Assembly: GCA_038503065.1 (NCBI GenBank)
Contig: JBCAMK010000016.1
Coordinates: 62,001-126,000, forward strand
DNA: 64,000 bases
DNA from: Paragyromitra xinjiangensis
Taxonomy: Eukaryota > Ascomycota > Pezizomycetes > Pezizales > Discinaceae
Reading direction: 5' to 3'
The notes beneath the pieces are model-generated. The model had not been told where the DNA came from. It was given only the letters and a program-made list of their open reading frames with translations, and did no database searches. The stretch's first letter is position 1, and each line of letters begins with the position of its first letter. The position numbers and the translations under genes were made by a program. This document shows, one piece after another, positions 54,695 through 64,000 of the stretch.

Positions 54695-57213
54695 TGTGAG
54701 TATTATTTGACTAGAAGGGTTGTTGATGTGTTGTAATTAAGATATTGAGGTTGAGGAGATGGAGAGTTATATAAAAGCGAAGGTTGATATATACTCGTAA
54801 CTAGATCACCAAGCGATTGACAGAAGCGAGAGTGGATTGAAAGCGAAAGAAGACTTGTAAAGGTCGGATGCTGATGGGAGAAAGAAGTTGAAGGTGGAAT
54901 GACAGAGATATATAAAGTGGACCTCCATCATAGAGATGAATTCTGGCCAACTAAATCACAGTCAGATTAGACCACACCATCGCGTGGTTGTAGTCTCTGG
55001 TTACCAGCCACTGATTACCCAGCCCTTGTCATAAGCTATGGTTCGATTTGGATCTCCGATGATGGAAGTGCAAATCCCAGCACACGGGAGAGTCTTCTCG
55101 AAAGATAGTGAGGGTCAGCTAGGGTCTTCACCTAACCCTTTTCTAGCCTCATTTAGCGAAACGGTTTCCAAAAATAACAATCTCTTGTTGGCAGGGACTC
55201 ACCCGATCTGTCGTCAGCGGCCATTTGCTCATTCATTCATTCACCCAGCTTGGTGCCCAGCTTATCTCGTGTCGTGGTTGCCACAGCGAACCGGAATAAC
55301 TCTGCCTGGAAGGGGTTGCACAGACCACCTGCGCAAAGACTGCTATTTTTGGATTGACAGTTGAGGCTCGCTTGGGGTTTGGCTTACGCCACAACCCTGC
55401 GTATTAATAAATACACCCTCTACTCTGCCTTTGTTCACCTCTTGCGGTATTTCTTTCCTCTCCACCTTCCTCGATCCAGCTGCAGTCTTACTGAGGGAGA
55501 ACTTCCGCTTCAAGGCTGGATCCGCTTTAGGATACATCTCTACGTCTACTCCAGTTTCGACTTGCCTTTCCCTCGGGTCAGAGTAAGTATCTAAAGTTGG
55601 AGCCCGAACACAGGAGACAATCAACCGAACCATCTCGTGGAACACCAGCCAAAGAAAACCCCCATTCACGATGTATCCATTTCCGCCTATTTTCCTTCTC
55701 CTCCTGTCAGTCCGCCCACGGAACCACCTTCCACTTCACACCTTCCACCCTATTTTTGCCCACCACGATACTACTAGCTGACATCCCGTCCTACATCCGA
55801 GTTCGCCGTCATATCCGAACCTAACAATTTTTCCCTCTTTCCCCCCATCTACTTTGTGATCTCGCTAAACAAGCTTCGTGAAAAAATAATTTCTACATAG
55901 CGCGCACTATAAAATACGAGGCGGGAAAAAACCCAACATCCAGACCTTCCCCGCACCACGTACCAACCTCCCAATATCTTAGTCTAAACACATTACTGAC
56001 ACGTCGGAATCAGTCCCCCCCACTGTAAGATACAACCAGCCTAATAGGCAAACAAAAGGTTTCATCGCGCGATGCTGAGTGACTGTCTATGATCGTTCAG
56101 CTCGATCAGAGATAAGCACCCTAGTCAACGGCCAAGAAGGTACTACATACTCTGCCCGAGTCAGCGGGATTGAATTCTAGACATGATATCACACTTCAAT
56201 TACTCACTCCAACACCAGGGTGCTCTGCGCTATCGTGGAAATCTCGCTATCAGCGGAACTCGGATACAAACCTGGTTTCTAAGTATAGAGCAACTAACTA
56301 TCATGAGATTAAAACCCCGGCTTTATCAGCTACTCGTGCCCAAGTTATATGTAGACACTTCGAATAAGACCTTACCATAGCGAGTAGCCCTAGTGCACGA
56401 TCCCCTCCGTGCATAACTGAGACATCGCCCGTAGATCTCGGTATCTCACCTGCTTCAAAGTGAAGAAATCCCCTACGGCTTCTAAATCAGATGAGACTCC
56501 GCTATTCGACGGTATGCACGTGGGCGCAGGGACCGTGACACAAACGTTTGGCAGATTGTGTGGTGTGGGAAATTTAGATACGCGAGATGTATGTCTCTCA
56601 GAGATGTAGGTCTCATTTCGGGATGCACTGTTAACGGTGTAGATCTGTGCTATTCCGAGTCGCTGTCATGGCGGTCGTGAGGTCATGCTCGGGGTTTCGT
56701 CGGAGTTTTCTAGGGTTGCTACTTTACATTTCGGCCCCAATGTGGGGAGTTCGGGGGATACTATATGGTATGTACCCAGAGTCGAATAATCCTGGGATGG
56801 GCCTGGCTAATGTTCGGGCGTGAACTTGCTTCGGTAGGAAACGTGCGTGCTTTCTAGATGGTCTTCGTTCTTGCTGACTAGTAATTGGGCACATAACCTG
56901 ATCTGAGGTAGTGGTCAATCCTGAGGCCATCATGCTAGGTGTTTTGGATTCGTTGGGTTGATAAAAATAGATGGGTGTAAAGGTTAGGGTTGTAGAAACC
57001 CTAACCCTAGATATACTTGGTTGGTTACTATTTGTAAGGCCTTGGGCTACGGTCTAGGTGTAGGACACTGGGGCCGTAAAGTATAAAGGCGAGGGATAAA
57101 AGCGAGTGTATTAAGGATGGAGATGATGGAAACAAGAGAAAGGTCGAGCAGAGGCTATATATAGCCCTCTTGATATTGTTCCGCGATAACGTTGGCAGAT
57201 TGGTAACTACATG
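54695..57213. other. Gene-poor intergenic region
   Basis: About 2.5 kb. The first 250 bp should be the promoter of the wall-protein gene. Frames around 55038-55824 on both strands are open for 75-108 codons but not recognised. No gene is supported. Confidence 0.4.
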
Positions 57214-57381
57214 TACTATCTTATGCGGGTATTTCATTTTGCCACCAGATATACGCCAGCATGATATGAGTTTCGCAGGCCAGAAAACCCACAAGCTCTA
57301 TACTGCGTATCTTAAGGTCTGTGGGCGTATATTTGAGATCTAAATACCCAAGAAAACGAAATGCCCGGGCACAAGATAGTA
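57214..57381. mobile_element. Diverged foldback element (element 7)
   Basis: Imperfect inverted arms: TACTATCTTATGC to AGATATACGCC on the left, and GGCGTATATTT to GCACAAGATAGTA on the right, each about 45-55 bp with gaps. TA at both tips. Total 168 bp. Older than elements 1-6 by its divergence. Confidence 0.55.
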
Positions 57382-57691
57382 ACAGAAAATTGGAATTACT
57401 CGGTCAGTGGTATTTTTACTATGGTGGTGGGTTATGAATGTATTTTAATGCATGATATACGCTATAAACTTACTGAGGAATTCTAGCTAGAAGAATGTTG
57501 CTGCTTTGAATTCGATATGTAGGTTGTGAGACATTCGCAGATCACATCCCCGCACGGTGGTTGCCTGAATCAACACCACCAGAAACTTCACTTTATATTC
57601 TCGAAAGCCGTCCCTGGAATACCCCTAAAGGAAACTTGCCCGCCTAGCCTACTTATTTCGGAAAGTGTGTCCATTGAACTATCCTGCATAT
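57382..57691. other. Spacer
   Basis: About 0.3 kb upstream of the small gene at 57692; nothing recognisable. Confidence 0.4.
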
Positions 57692-58100
57692 ATGGATTAC
57701 CGCTATGTTGAACAGCTGATCCGAGGTAAAAAAACTCCAGCTAACCAATCAGCTATAAGAGCTAACGCCAAAATATCATCTCCCAGCACGTTGTCGATGG
57801 CTCTTCAATCAGGAAGTACAGATCATCACTTTCTGGCGGGATAATCCCAGTCATACACAGACAGTAAACTACGCTATCGTTTTGCCGAAAACATGCTCCC
57901 TGAAATCACTAGTAGAATCAAATATTAATCAAAATATCCTATTCAAAGCCCAGTACGGTGGCCCTCGTGGGTCGAGGAATAATGCCTTAGGTGAGCTATG
58001 GCTTATGGTCCAGAAGAAAACCAACGCGATCTTGGAAGGAGCTCCCTTCGACAAGGAGCTTAAAATACAAAAATCGGAACTCCCGCGCGGGTATGGTTAG
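57692..58100 (+). CDS. Small protein, paralogue of the gene at 59418
   Basis: I do not recognise the family. Model: exons 57692-57725 and 57760-58100; 375 nt, 124 aa. The first exon (MDYRYVEQLIR) is 34 nt, as in the paralogue, and the gap is 34 nt with a GTAAAA donor, a CTAAC branch site and an AAG acceptor, shorter than other introns in the window. Shared landmarks are RWLFNQEVQIITF here and QWFFEQEVRIITF there, YAIVLPK / SAIVLPK, NQNILFKAQ / NEDILIVAQ, and a C-terminal helix (ELWLMVQKKTNAIL / VINLLLAAVEEKI). No signal peptide or membrane segment. Continued similarity on both sides of the gap argues it is real coding sequence, but the join could also be an ancient frameshift. Confidence 0.5.
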
Positions 58101-58165
58101 TTTGGCATGATATTCCCTAGCTATAAACCAACCCACTTAATCCCCAATCGTGTCGATTAATCCTC

Positions 58166-58642
58166 ATGCTGAAAACCACAGACTACGAACCACCGCGGCC
58201 GCCATCGCCGCCACCACCACCACACCCCGAAACTATCTACGAACCATCTGATTTTGGAACTACCTTCACCCCGAGTATTTCAGCTATGAGTGACAGGACA
58301 GCTACGCCAACTCCGAAAGCCGATTTCGAAGATCTCGCGGAGCTAAATCGGAGGATGATCCAGGAGGAGATCGATTTGGCCGTGAAGGAAGTTTTGTTTC
58401 CATGCATAGATGGCTCGAACGCCGTGAGAGAGCCAAGGGTTGCATTTGAGGGACTTGCAGGGTTGAATCAAAGGATGATCAGAGAGGAAATTGATCGGGC
58501 TTTGAAGGAGATTTTAGCTCCACCAGACCCGTACGTTTCAACGTCAAAGGTGGTTGAGTATGAGGGTCTTGCGGGGCTGCATCGGAGGACGATTAGGAGG
58601 GAGGTTGATCTTGCTTTGAGGAAGGTATTTGGTGGTTTGTAG
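58166..58642 (+). CDS. Protein with three copies of a 24-residue helical motif
   Basis: Single exon, 158 aa, not recognised. The N-terminal 50 residues are Pro-rich (PPRPPSPPPPPHPE). Then a motif recurs three times at residues 54-77, 94-117 and 132-155: (F/Y)E(D/G)LA-x-L-(N/H)-x-R-(M/T)-I-x-x-E-(I/V)-D-x-A-(V/L)-(K/R)-x-(V/I)-(L/F). The spacing is 40 and 38 residues. Each motif reads as a helix-turn-helix with conserved Leu, Ile and acidic positions; the linkers are unrelated. The ATG at 58166 starts the frame directly upstream of the Pro-rich part. It lies between two paralogous small genes on the same strand. Ends at TAG 58640-58642. Confidence 0.6.
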   Translation: MLKTTDYEPPRPPSPPPPPHPETIYEPSDFGTTFTPSISAMSDRTATPTPKADFEDLAELNRRMIQEEIDLAVKEVLFPCIDGSNAVREPRVAFEGLAGLNQRMIREEIDRALKEILAPPDPYVSTSKVVEYEGLAGLHRRTIRREVDLALRKVFGGL

Positions 58643-59417
58643 ACCTAGAGGGATTGGTGGTGGATAATCCGCGTGTGGGATGTTTGTGCTGAACTTTGAC
58701 TATCTTTGATTATGTTACTTATATGCAGTGAAAATTTATACCGTTTGTTCACCTACTTACTAACCAAGTAACATCTAAAATAAGCACGAGTGATATTTGT
58801 ATCCCTAGATAGCCTACTATCAATCTTGCTACAGTAAATTAGGGAAGTTAGATTAGAGAACTTGAACCGTAGGGCCTGAAGATTTTAAGTCGGTACCTGA
58901 AGCAGACAATTAACTCAGGATATTACTTAATAGACATAAGTGATCACTTGGCCTAAAGTCTGGTGAGCAAGAGGCTATGGCAGGCTTAAGGCACACCTCT
59001 CTTGTCATCACATTCGGTCACCCGATTGCACGCGCGAGTTATATTTACAGCGAATCAAATGGCTATTTTAAACCTATACATAAGCTCACTCATTGTACTC
59101 CTCTGTTTGGTCAATTTCATGTATTCTTAATACCTTAATATAAAGGTTAGGGCGAAAACACCCCAGACAATTTCCATCATCTAGTAGATGCAAGTCGCTG
59201 TATTGGTAATTGTCTTATCCTTATCACTACGCTCCGCGGATGCCTGAACTAGCACGTCATAAAATTCCGGAACTGTTTCCGTGGAACACATCGTCAAAAA
59301 CTTCACCACAAGAGTCTCCTTGAGTCTATCCCTCTCTATCGAATCTCTAGCGAAATTTCCACCCCTATTTCAAATCTATCAGCTCTCTAGCTGCTACGTC
59401 TCCTTGGTCCCGCATCC
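58643..59417. other. Intergenic region
   Basis: About 0.8 kb of spacer; nothing recognisable. Confidence 0.4.
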
Positions 59418-59863
59418 ATGACATCTCAGTATAAAGAGAAAATAATTCTAGGTAAGCAACTCCAACTAGCCAATAACCTTCAGCGCTAAAACGCCATCTA
59501 TCAGAGTATTGCCAATGGTTCTTTGAGCAGGAAGTCCGGATCATCACTTTCGTTCACCTTATCCCAGACAGCAATAACAGCAAGATTATATATCGAAGGT
59601 TCTCCGCCATCGTTCTGCCGAAAGCTTCTACTGCCGGATCGCTAGCGTATTCCGATATCAACGAGGATATCCTTATCGTTGCTCAGGACTATAACCCAAA
59701 ACCACACGGAGAACAGCCAACAAGAGAGTCGGTCATCAATTTGTTATTGGCAGCGGTCGAAGAAAAAATTGGCAGGGTGATAAAATATAAAGGTCATAAA
59801 ACATTTCAAACGGAAAGAGAAGATCTAGAATCCGGATCCCCTACGTATGATTGGTATGATTGA
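59418..59863 (+). CDS. Small protein, paralogue of the gene at 57692
   Basis: Model: exons 59418-59451 and 59484-59863; 414 nt, 137 aa, not recognised. The first exon (MTSQYKEKIIL) is 34 nt, as in the paralogue; the gap is 32 nt (GTAAGC donor, TTCAG acceptor). The second exon reads ALKRHLSEYCQWFFEQEVR, then IITF, SAIVLPK, SDINEDILIVAQDY, and a helix VINLLLAAVEEKIGRVIK before an acidic end (SPTYDWYD). Without removing the gap the frame hits TAA at once. Similarity to the neighbour runs through the whole second exon. Role unknown; probably cytosolic, as no signal or membrane segment is visible. Confidence 0.5.
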
Positions 59864-60896
59864 CAAATCTAAGGTAATGATATCCTTACTAGTCTAACGC
59901 CGTCTCCTATCTTGTAATGAGCTGCCGCATGCTGAAACTATATCTGGGCTTCTTAGGCTCTAGGCTATTTAGGCCCTGAACATTTAACTAGGATCGCAAG
60001 GATCTCGGAAGGTAGATCAGAGACCAGTAACAGAAAAATGGGAATTTATTTATGCTACATAAGCTAGGTATTTTGTTGGCACGTTATCCGAAGGGAAGAA
60101 TTCACTAGCCCTAGCCTTTCCTTCCTTTGATTCATCATATCTCATACTTGCGTATAATGATGTTCCTTCGTAGCCATCGGCACTGATACCTACAAAAAAT
60201 TATCGAAAGCCTGAAGTGCTTTGCAGCTAGGGGTCGAGGTGTGGAGATGAGAGGGGTTCACCCTGCAAATATCGTGAGGCCTGTACCATGCGCACCCCAA
60301 CCTCTAGTACAGCCATATTAGAAAGCCAATTAATCAATCAATCAACCAATCACTATTAGGAAGCCTATCTTCAACACACCTTGTTTTTTGTAGAGATTGA
60401 GGCTTAATTAATTGATATACTCTCTGGTGTGGTACTGGCTCCAAATTCATAGAGGGCGCACGCAGCTAGTACAGGAATATTTCTTCATAGACTCTGGAAT
60501 TCCCAATTTCGTACCCTAAACCCTTCTAATAGAGCCCCCGCCAGAGCCTCCTATCGATCCCCGATTAGGAAGCTTGTTCCCAACACACCGACGAAAATTA
60601 AACACGAGTGATTAACCATGACTCTAATTGTTTCCACCTCGGGCTTGTTGGGTTAGAGACCTCCCGGAGCACTATGGACGATTGCTTATGTAGTACCTCC
60701 AGTTAAGTCAAGTTTAATCGTCTCCGCGAACAACAGTTATTATGCCGAACATGAACTTCAAGTTTTAAAAGACCAAGCGTTGGGTGCGCATAGGTATCAA
60801 TATTTGCCAACTTCCATACACTTTCCACTTATTAATATATCCAAACCCATCAGTTTCATCTAACCCCACCCAATAACTCAGGCTCCAATCCTCTCT
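59864..60896. other. Intergenic region
   Basis: About 1 kb between the small gene and the convergent transporter gene. A short direct repeat (TAGGAAGC followed by C-AACACACC) occurs near 60357 and 60566. No gene. Confidence 0.4.
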
Positions 60897-62615
60897 TCAT
60901 CCACTCACAACCCCATACCAAGCAACCCCTCCAACAGCCCCTCCCACAATCGCCACCGCCGGCGGGACTCTCCACCACGCAGTAATACTATAACTCACTG
61001 CCGCGACCACAACCCACCACGGATCCTTCCCCAAACTCTGCACTCCATTCGTTCCGGCCCCCGCACTCAAGTACCCAATCTCCCATAACCTATAAACAGC
61101 CGTGAACACCAATCCAACAGCCGTCGCATTCACGCCCCTCAGCAAACTCGTCACGAGCGGCTTGCTCCGTATAACACGCCAAATACTCTGAATCCCCACA
61201 GCAAGAGTCACACCGGGGACGAAAATCCCAATAAATCCCAGGAATGCACCGAGAGGCGCTGAGGATTTGGTTAGTGTCAGTGCGCCGAGATATACAGCGA
61301 AGTTGAAGTTTGGTCCGGGGAATGCCTGGATGATAGCAAGTCCGATGAGGAAGTCACGGGAAGAGACCCAGCCGGGTTGGACGACGTATTCGCGGAGTAG
61401 TGGGATAACGACGGGACCGCCACCGAAGATGATTGTGCCGGCGAGGTACATGTTTGTGAATAGGTCTAGGGCGAGTGGAGGGTGCGGGAGAACCCCGCGA
61501 ACGACGAGGAAGGCGGTGAAGGTTACTAGGGTGGGGTAGTTAGCTATCGCCACCAATGTTAGGAGGTATAAAGTGCCCGGAGGAGATACCAAAGAAACAG
61601 AGAATTATAGCCAGCCCAGCCTTGACTGGGATGGCATGCGATATCATGTCGATTGTTTGCGGCGAGGTGTTTCCACTTGTGATCTTTTCCTTCGAATGTG
61701 TTTCCTGATTTGTAGGTTGAATCGGACTAATTGCAAGACTACTCCTGCTACTCACTCCGCTTCTTCTCTGCGCTCCACTTACTCCAGATGTCCTTTCTTC
61801 CAGTTGCACTGGGTTTCCTGAGGTTTCTGTTCGTTCTTCTTCTTCCCTCTGTTCATTCCTTTTCCTCTTATGAAAACCAGCCTTGATCTTCCCAACTTTC
61901 GCACGCATCCACAAGTCCCACACAACAGTAACAATCCCACCGATTGCCATCAACAACGGGAAATACCACAGAGCATTATAGCATAATCCTGCACATGCTC
62001 CAAGAATAACTAACATCCGGGTGAGACGGTCATTGATTGCCTTTTCAGCGAGTTGGACAGCAGCTAATGCGATAATCCCGACTGTACTAGCATTGAGACC
62101 GGATAGAAGGGCGTATACAGGGTCTGGAAGTACTTCGTGAATTCGTTGGATGCCGAGGGCGAGCGCAAACATTCCAATTGCACCGGGAAGACTCCAGATA
62201 AGGAACGCAAGTATTGCTGGGAGCATCCCAGTGTGGATGAGAGCTATACAGAATGCCATCTTTGTACTCCCTGGGCCAGGGAGAGCTTGGCAGATTGCGA
62301 ATAGCTCTTGGTACTATAACCATTCATCAGCAACTGAGCCAAACAGAAGCTACCTATCAGGACGGTTAGACTTACAGTTTGCTCGTCAATCCATGGAATC
62401 CTTCCATTCTCCTCCTCATCCACAAATCGCCTCCTCAATATCTGAAAATGCACCGGCGGCCCCCCAAATGCCGTAAACCCCAAATCCCAAAAATTCACAA
62501 CCACCTCCCAGAGCCGCAGAAGCAGTTTGCTCGTATTCGCCTGATACGCGCCGGGGCGCTCGCCACCTCTTTCGCCTACCCTGCGAAGAGAATTGAAAAT
62601 TGCGGAAAGTGGCAT
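60897..62615 (-). CDS. CHR-family (chromate ion transporter type) membrane protein, intact
   Basis: Model: complement of 62376-62615, 61590-62313 and 60897-61525; 1593 nt, 530 aa. Introns are 62 and 64 nt (GTAAGT..TATAG and GTATCT..CCTAG), phases consistent. The start is MPLSAIFNSLRRVGERGG; the frame extends upstream only without an ATG. Two CHR domains are arranged in tandem. The N-terminal one has FTAFGGPPVHFQILRRRFV and ICQALPGPGSTK; the C-terminal one has TIIFGGGPVVIPLLREYVV and IIQAFPGPNFN. A long charged loop (HKRKRNEQREEEERTE) joins them. Each domain has several hydrophobic segments, giving about ten to twelve in total. Long-chain CHR proteins export or take up chromate, and related anions such as sulfate are considered; a Neurospora homologue (CHR-1) is known. 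Direction of transport cannot be read from sequence. Confidence 0.95.
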
Positions 62616-63636
62616 AGTCCCTGGTTCTCTTAGGAATGGCCTGAAGTGAAGGGGAATAAATACCGTGAGGGTTAGGGTTTCATTTTCCCTGCGATCAGAC
62701 TCGAGGATTCCGATTGGTTGTGCATGAGCTTGGTAGTCATCGTGTGATACCCACGTGCGCGTCAAGACATTCTCTGTTGGCTTCCCATAGACTTGGCCGA
62801 GATTATTCCAAGATACATGTATTTATGCATATGTCGTGACCGCAGTAGCATCATAGGTCGTCTGTATCCTCTAACAAACGAGTGATATAGTGTATCGCCC
62901 TGTCAGGTATTTTCTAAAACGCCAAGGGAGAAGAGCCTAAGACTCGTATTAAATTTTTGGACCACCAGGAATGTGTAAACCAAAATACAATTACCAGCCA
63001 TACATACCAAAAGTCGTAAAGTTAGATATTAAGATGAGCTGACTTACGATTCAATCCTAAAACTTGTTTCTGCTCTATGTTTCGTAAAATTTCTTAGCAT
63101 CTGTTCCATACGTGGCTTATAACTTCACATTGCATAACGTGTGAACGAAGCCCTCCATTCCTAAATACTCTTTACTCTAGAGTAGTCTGTTATCTTTGTT
63201 GTAGCGGTATGGAGTATTCAAGTACTGGTTTTCCCACCTTCTCCCTTCTATCACTCCAACTTGTCCCCCGTGGACTACAGCGGGTGACTTATTTGCTGTG
63301 ATATGCTTTTGTGCGTCATATAGAGGACTAGCGGGGACTAGTCAGTTCGTTACTAGCTGCGGTTCTTTTTGCTATATAGCCTGTCTTTTCAACCTCATCT
63401 CTTGTACTCAACCATCAATCAATACAATCTGCTTCCCCTTCTGTCACCCTCTTTTGACACCATTCACAGCGCGAACATCATTGCGGACCCACCGATCATC
63501 ACCTCAACATTCTCATTTTGGAATCGCATTCCAACAGTGGTTTCCTCCATCAAACCCGTGCTTACTACCAACCATAGGCAATCACTTGACTCAAACTACC
63601 TTCGCTACTTATACTTGTTTCAGCCGAACGAAAAAT
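62616..63636. other. Intergenic region
   Basis: About 1 kb between divergent genes, holding the promoter of the CHR gene and of the candidate at 63637. A pyrimidine- and A/C-rich stretch from about 63410 to 63630 looks like a fungal 5' leader. Confidence 0.45.
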
Positions 63637-63864
63637 ATGGCAAAGACAGACTCACGTCATGTATCGAGGGTTATTACCATCATCACTCAAGAATGTCCAG
63701 AAGACTTCTCACCTCTTCAGATGGTGGATTCAACGCTGCTCTTGGCAATAACTGGAGCATCTGCCCTTCGTATACGTTACCTTATAAATATCTACGCTCT
63801 TCGAGCTTTTCAAGCTTATATGCTTGGCAATCAGATTACTGATGATGCCTCACCAACGTGCTAG
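63637..63864 (+). CDS. Possible first exon or small protein, unrecognised
   Basis: ATG 63637 opens a 75-codon frame (MAKTDSRHVSRVITIITQEC, then LQMVDSTLLLAITGASALRI). It follows a long C/A/T-rich leader and is likely either a short protein or the first exon of a gene continuing past the right edge. An overlapping frame (to 63842) is also open and unrecognised. No domain is visible. Confidence 0.35.
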   Translation: MAKTDSRHVSRVITIITQECPEDFSPLQMVDSTLLLAITGASALRIRYLINIYALRAFQAYMLGNQITDDASPTC

Positions 63865-64000
63865 CCCATGAGTCCCCAAATACCTAGCCTAAAGTTGTGA
63901 CACCCAAAGCTGCCGAACGGAAGGTAGACCCTCTAGATTAATTTCAAGTGATCCAAACCACAAGATACTCATGTCGTTTGCTTGGCCTGGCAACACACGG

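Noticed and set aside
55343..55669. Minus-strand 108-codon frame
   Set aside because: Reads like ordinary non-coding composition; no recognisable motif or splice-linked neighbour.
56982..57008. GGTTAGGGTT/AACCCTAACCC, telomere-like motif
   Set aside because: Only about 1.5 units on each side, arranged as a small hairpin; too short to be an internal telomere.
63369..63842. 157-codon plus-strand frame overlapping the candidate at 63637
   Set aside because: Composition resembles a C/T-rich leader read as protein; no motif and no start context.

Overview
The window is nuclear DNA of a filamentous ascomycete (Pezizomycotina; I cannot place it more finely). The introns are mostly 47-65 nt, with GTANGT-like donors and CTAAC or CTGAC branch sites just before the acceptor. 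The protein families are fungal: a CFEM-like cysteine-rich secreted protein, F-box/ankyrin proteins, a serine-hydrolase/ankyrin protein, a Ser/Thr-rich cell-wall protein, a bestrophin-like channel and a two-domain CHR transporter. Gene density is low. Much of the sequence is AT-rich spacer carrying foldback transposons and decayed repeats. I saw no rRNA, functional tRNA or CRISPR array.

Left part (1-31 kb). In order: the 3' exon of a C2H2 zinc-finger gene; an intact eight-exon GH5 glycoside hydrolase (470 aa, minus strand); a secreted protein with two CFEM-like cysteine modules; a long gene-poor stretch with one candidate membrane-protein gene; a bestrophin-like channel; and a pair of paralogous multi-pass membrane-protein genes. 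Of that pair, the copy at 22.8-24.9 kb is intact (641 aa). The copy at 19.1-22.2 kb is a pseudogene split by a 1.12-kb insertion. The insertion has a 15-bp target-site duplication, a (TAC)9 3' end and a single 287-aa ORF, and it looks like a LINE-type product that lacks reverse transcriptase. An intact five-exon alpha/beta hydrolase follows at 27.6 kb.

Central part (31-50 kb). A 0.8-kb minisatellite built on a 12-bp unit contains a tRNA-like relic. A 902-aa gene joins an N-terminal serine-hydrolase domain to 14 ankyrin repeats. It stands directly upstream of six head-to-tail F-box/ankyrin paralogues (37.7-49.4 kb) that are clearly related but strongly diverged. This array is the main accessory feature of the window. 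It resembles an expanding set of substrate-recognition proteins, and one member is truncated by a 17-bp tandem duplication.

Right part (50-64 kb). After transposon-rich and C/A-skewed spacer come a secreted THPHPS-repeat wall protein, a group of three small genes (two paralogues flanking a protein with three copies of a 24-residue motif), and an intact CHR-family (chromate-transporter type) gene. At least seven foldback or MITE elements are scattered through the window. Most are flanked by TA and three begin TACAGT, as expected for non-autonomous Tc1/mariner elements. Gene models with introns were spliced by hand from reading frames, splice signals and family conservation; no database or alignment tool was used.
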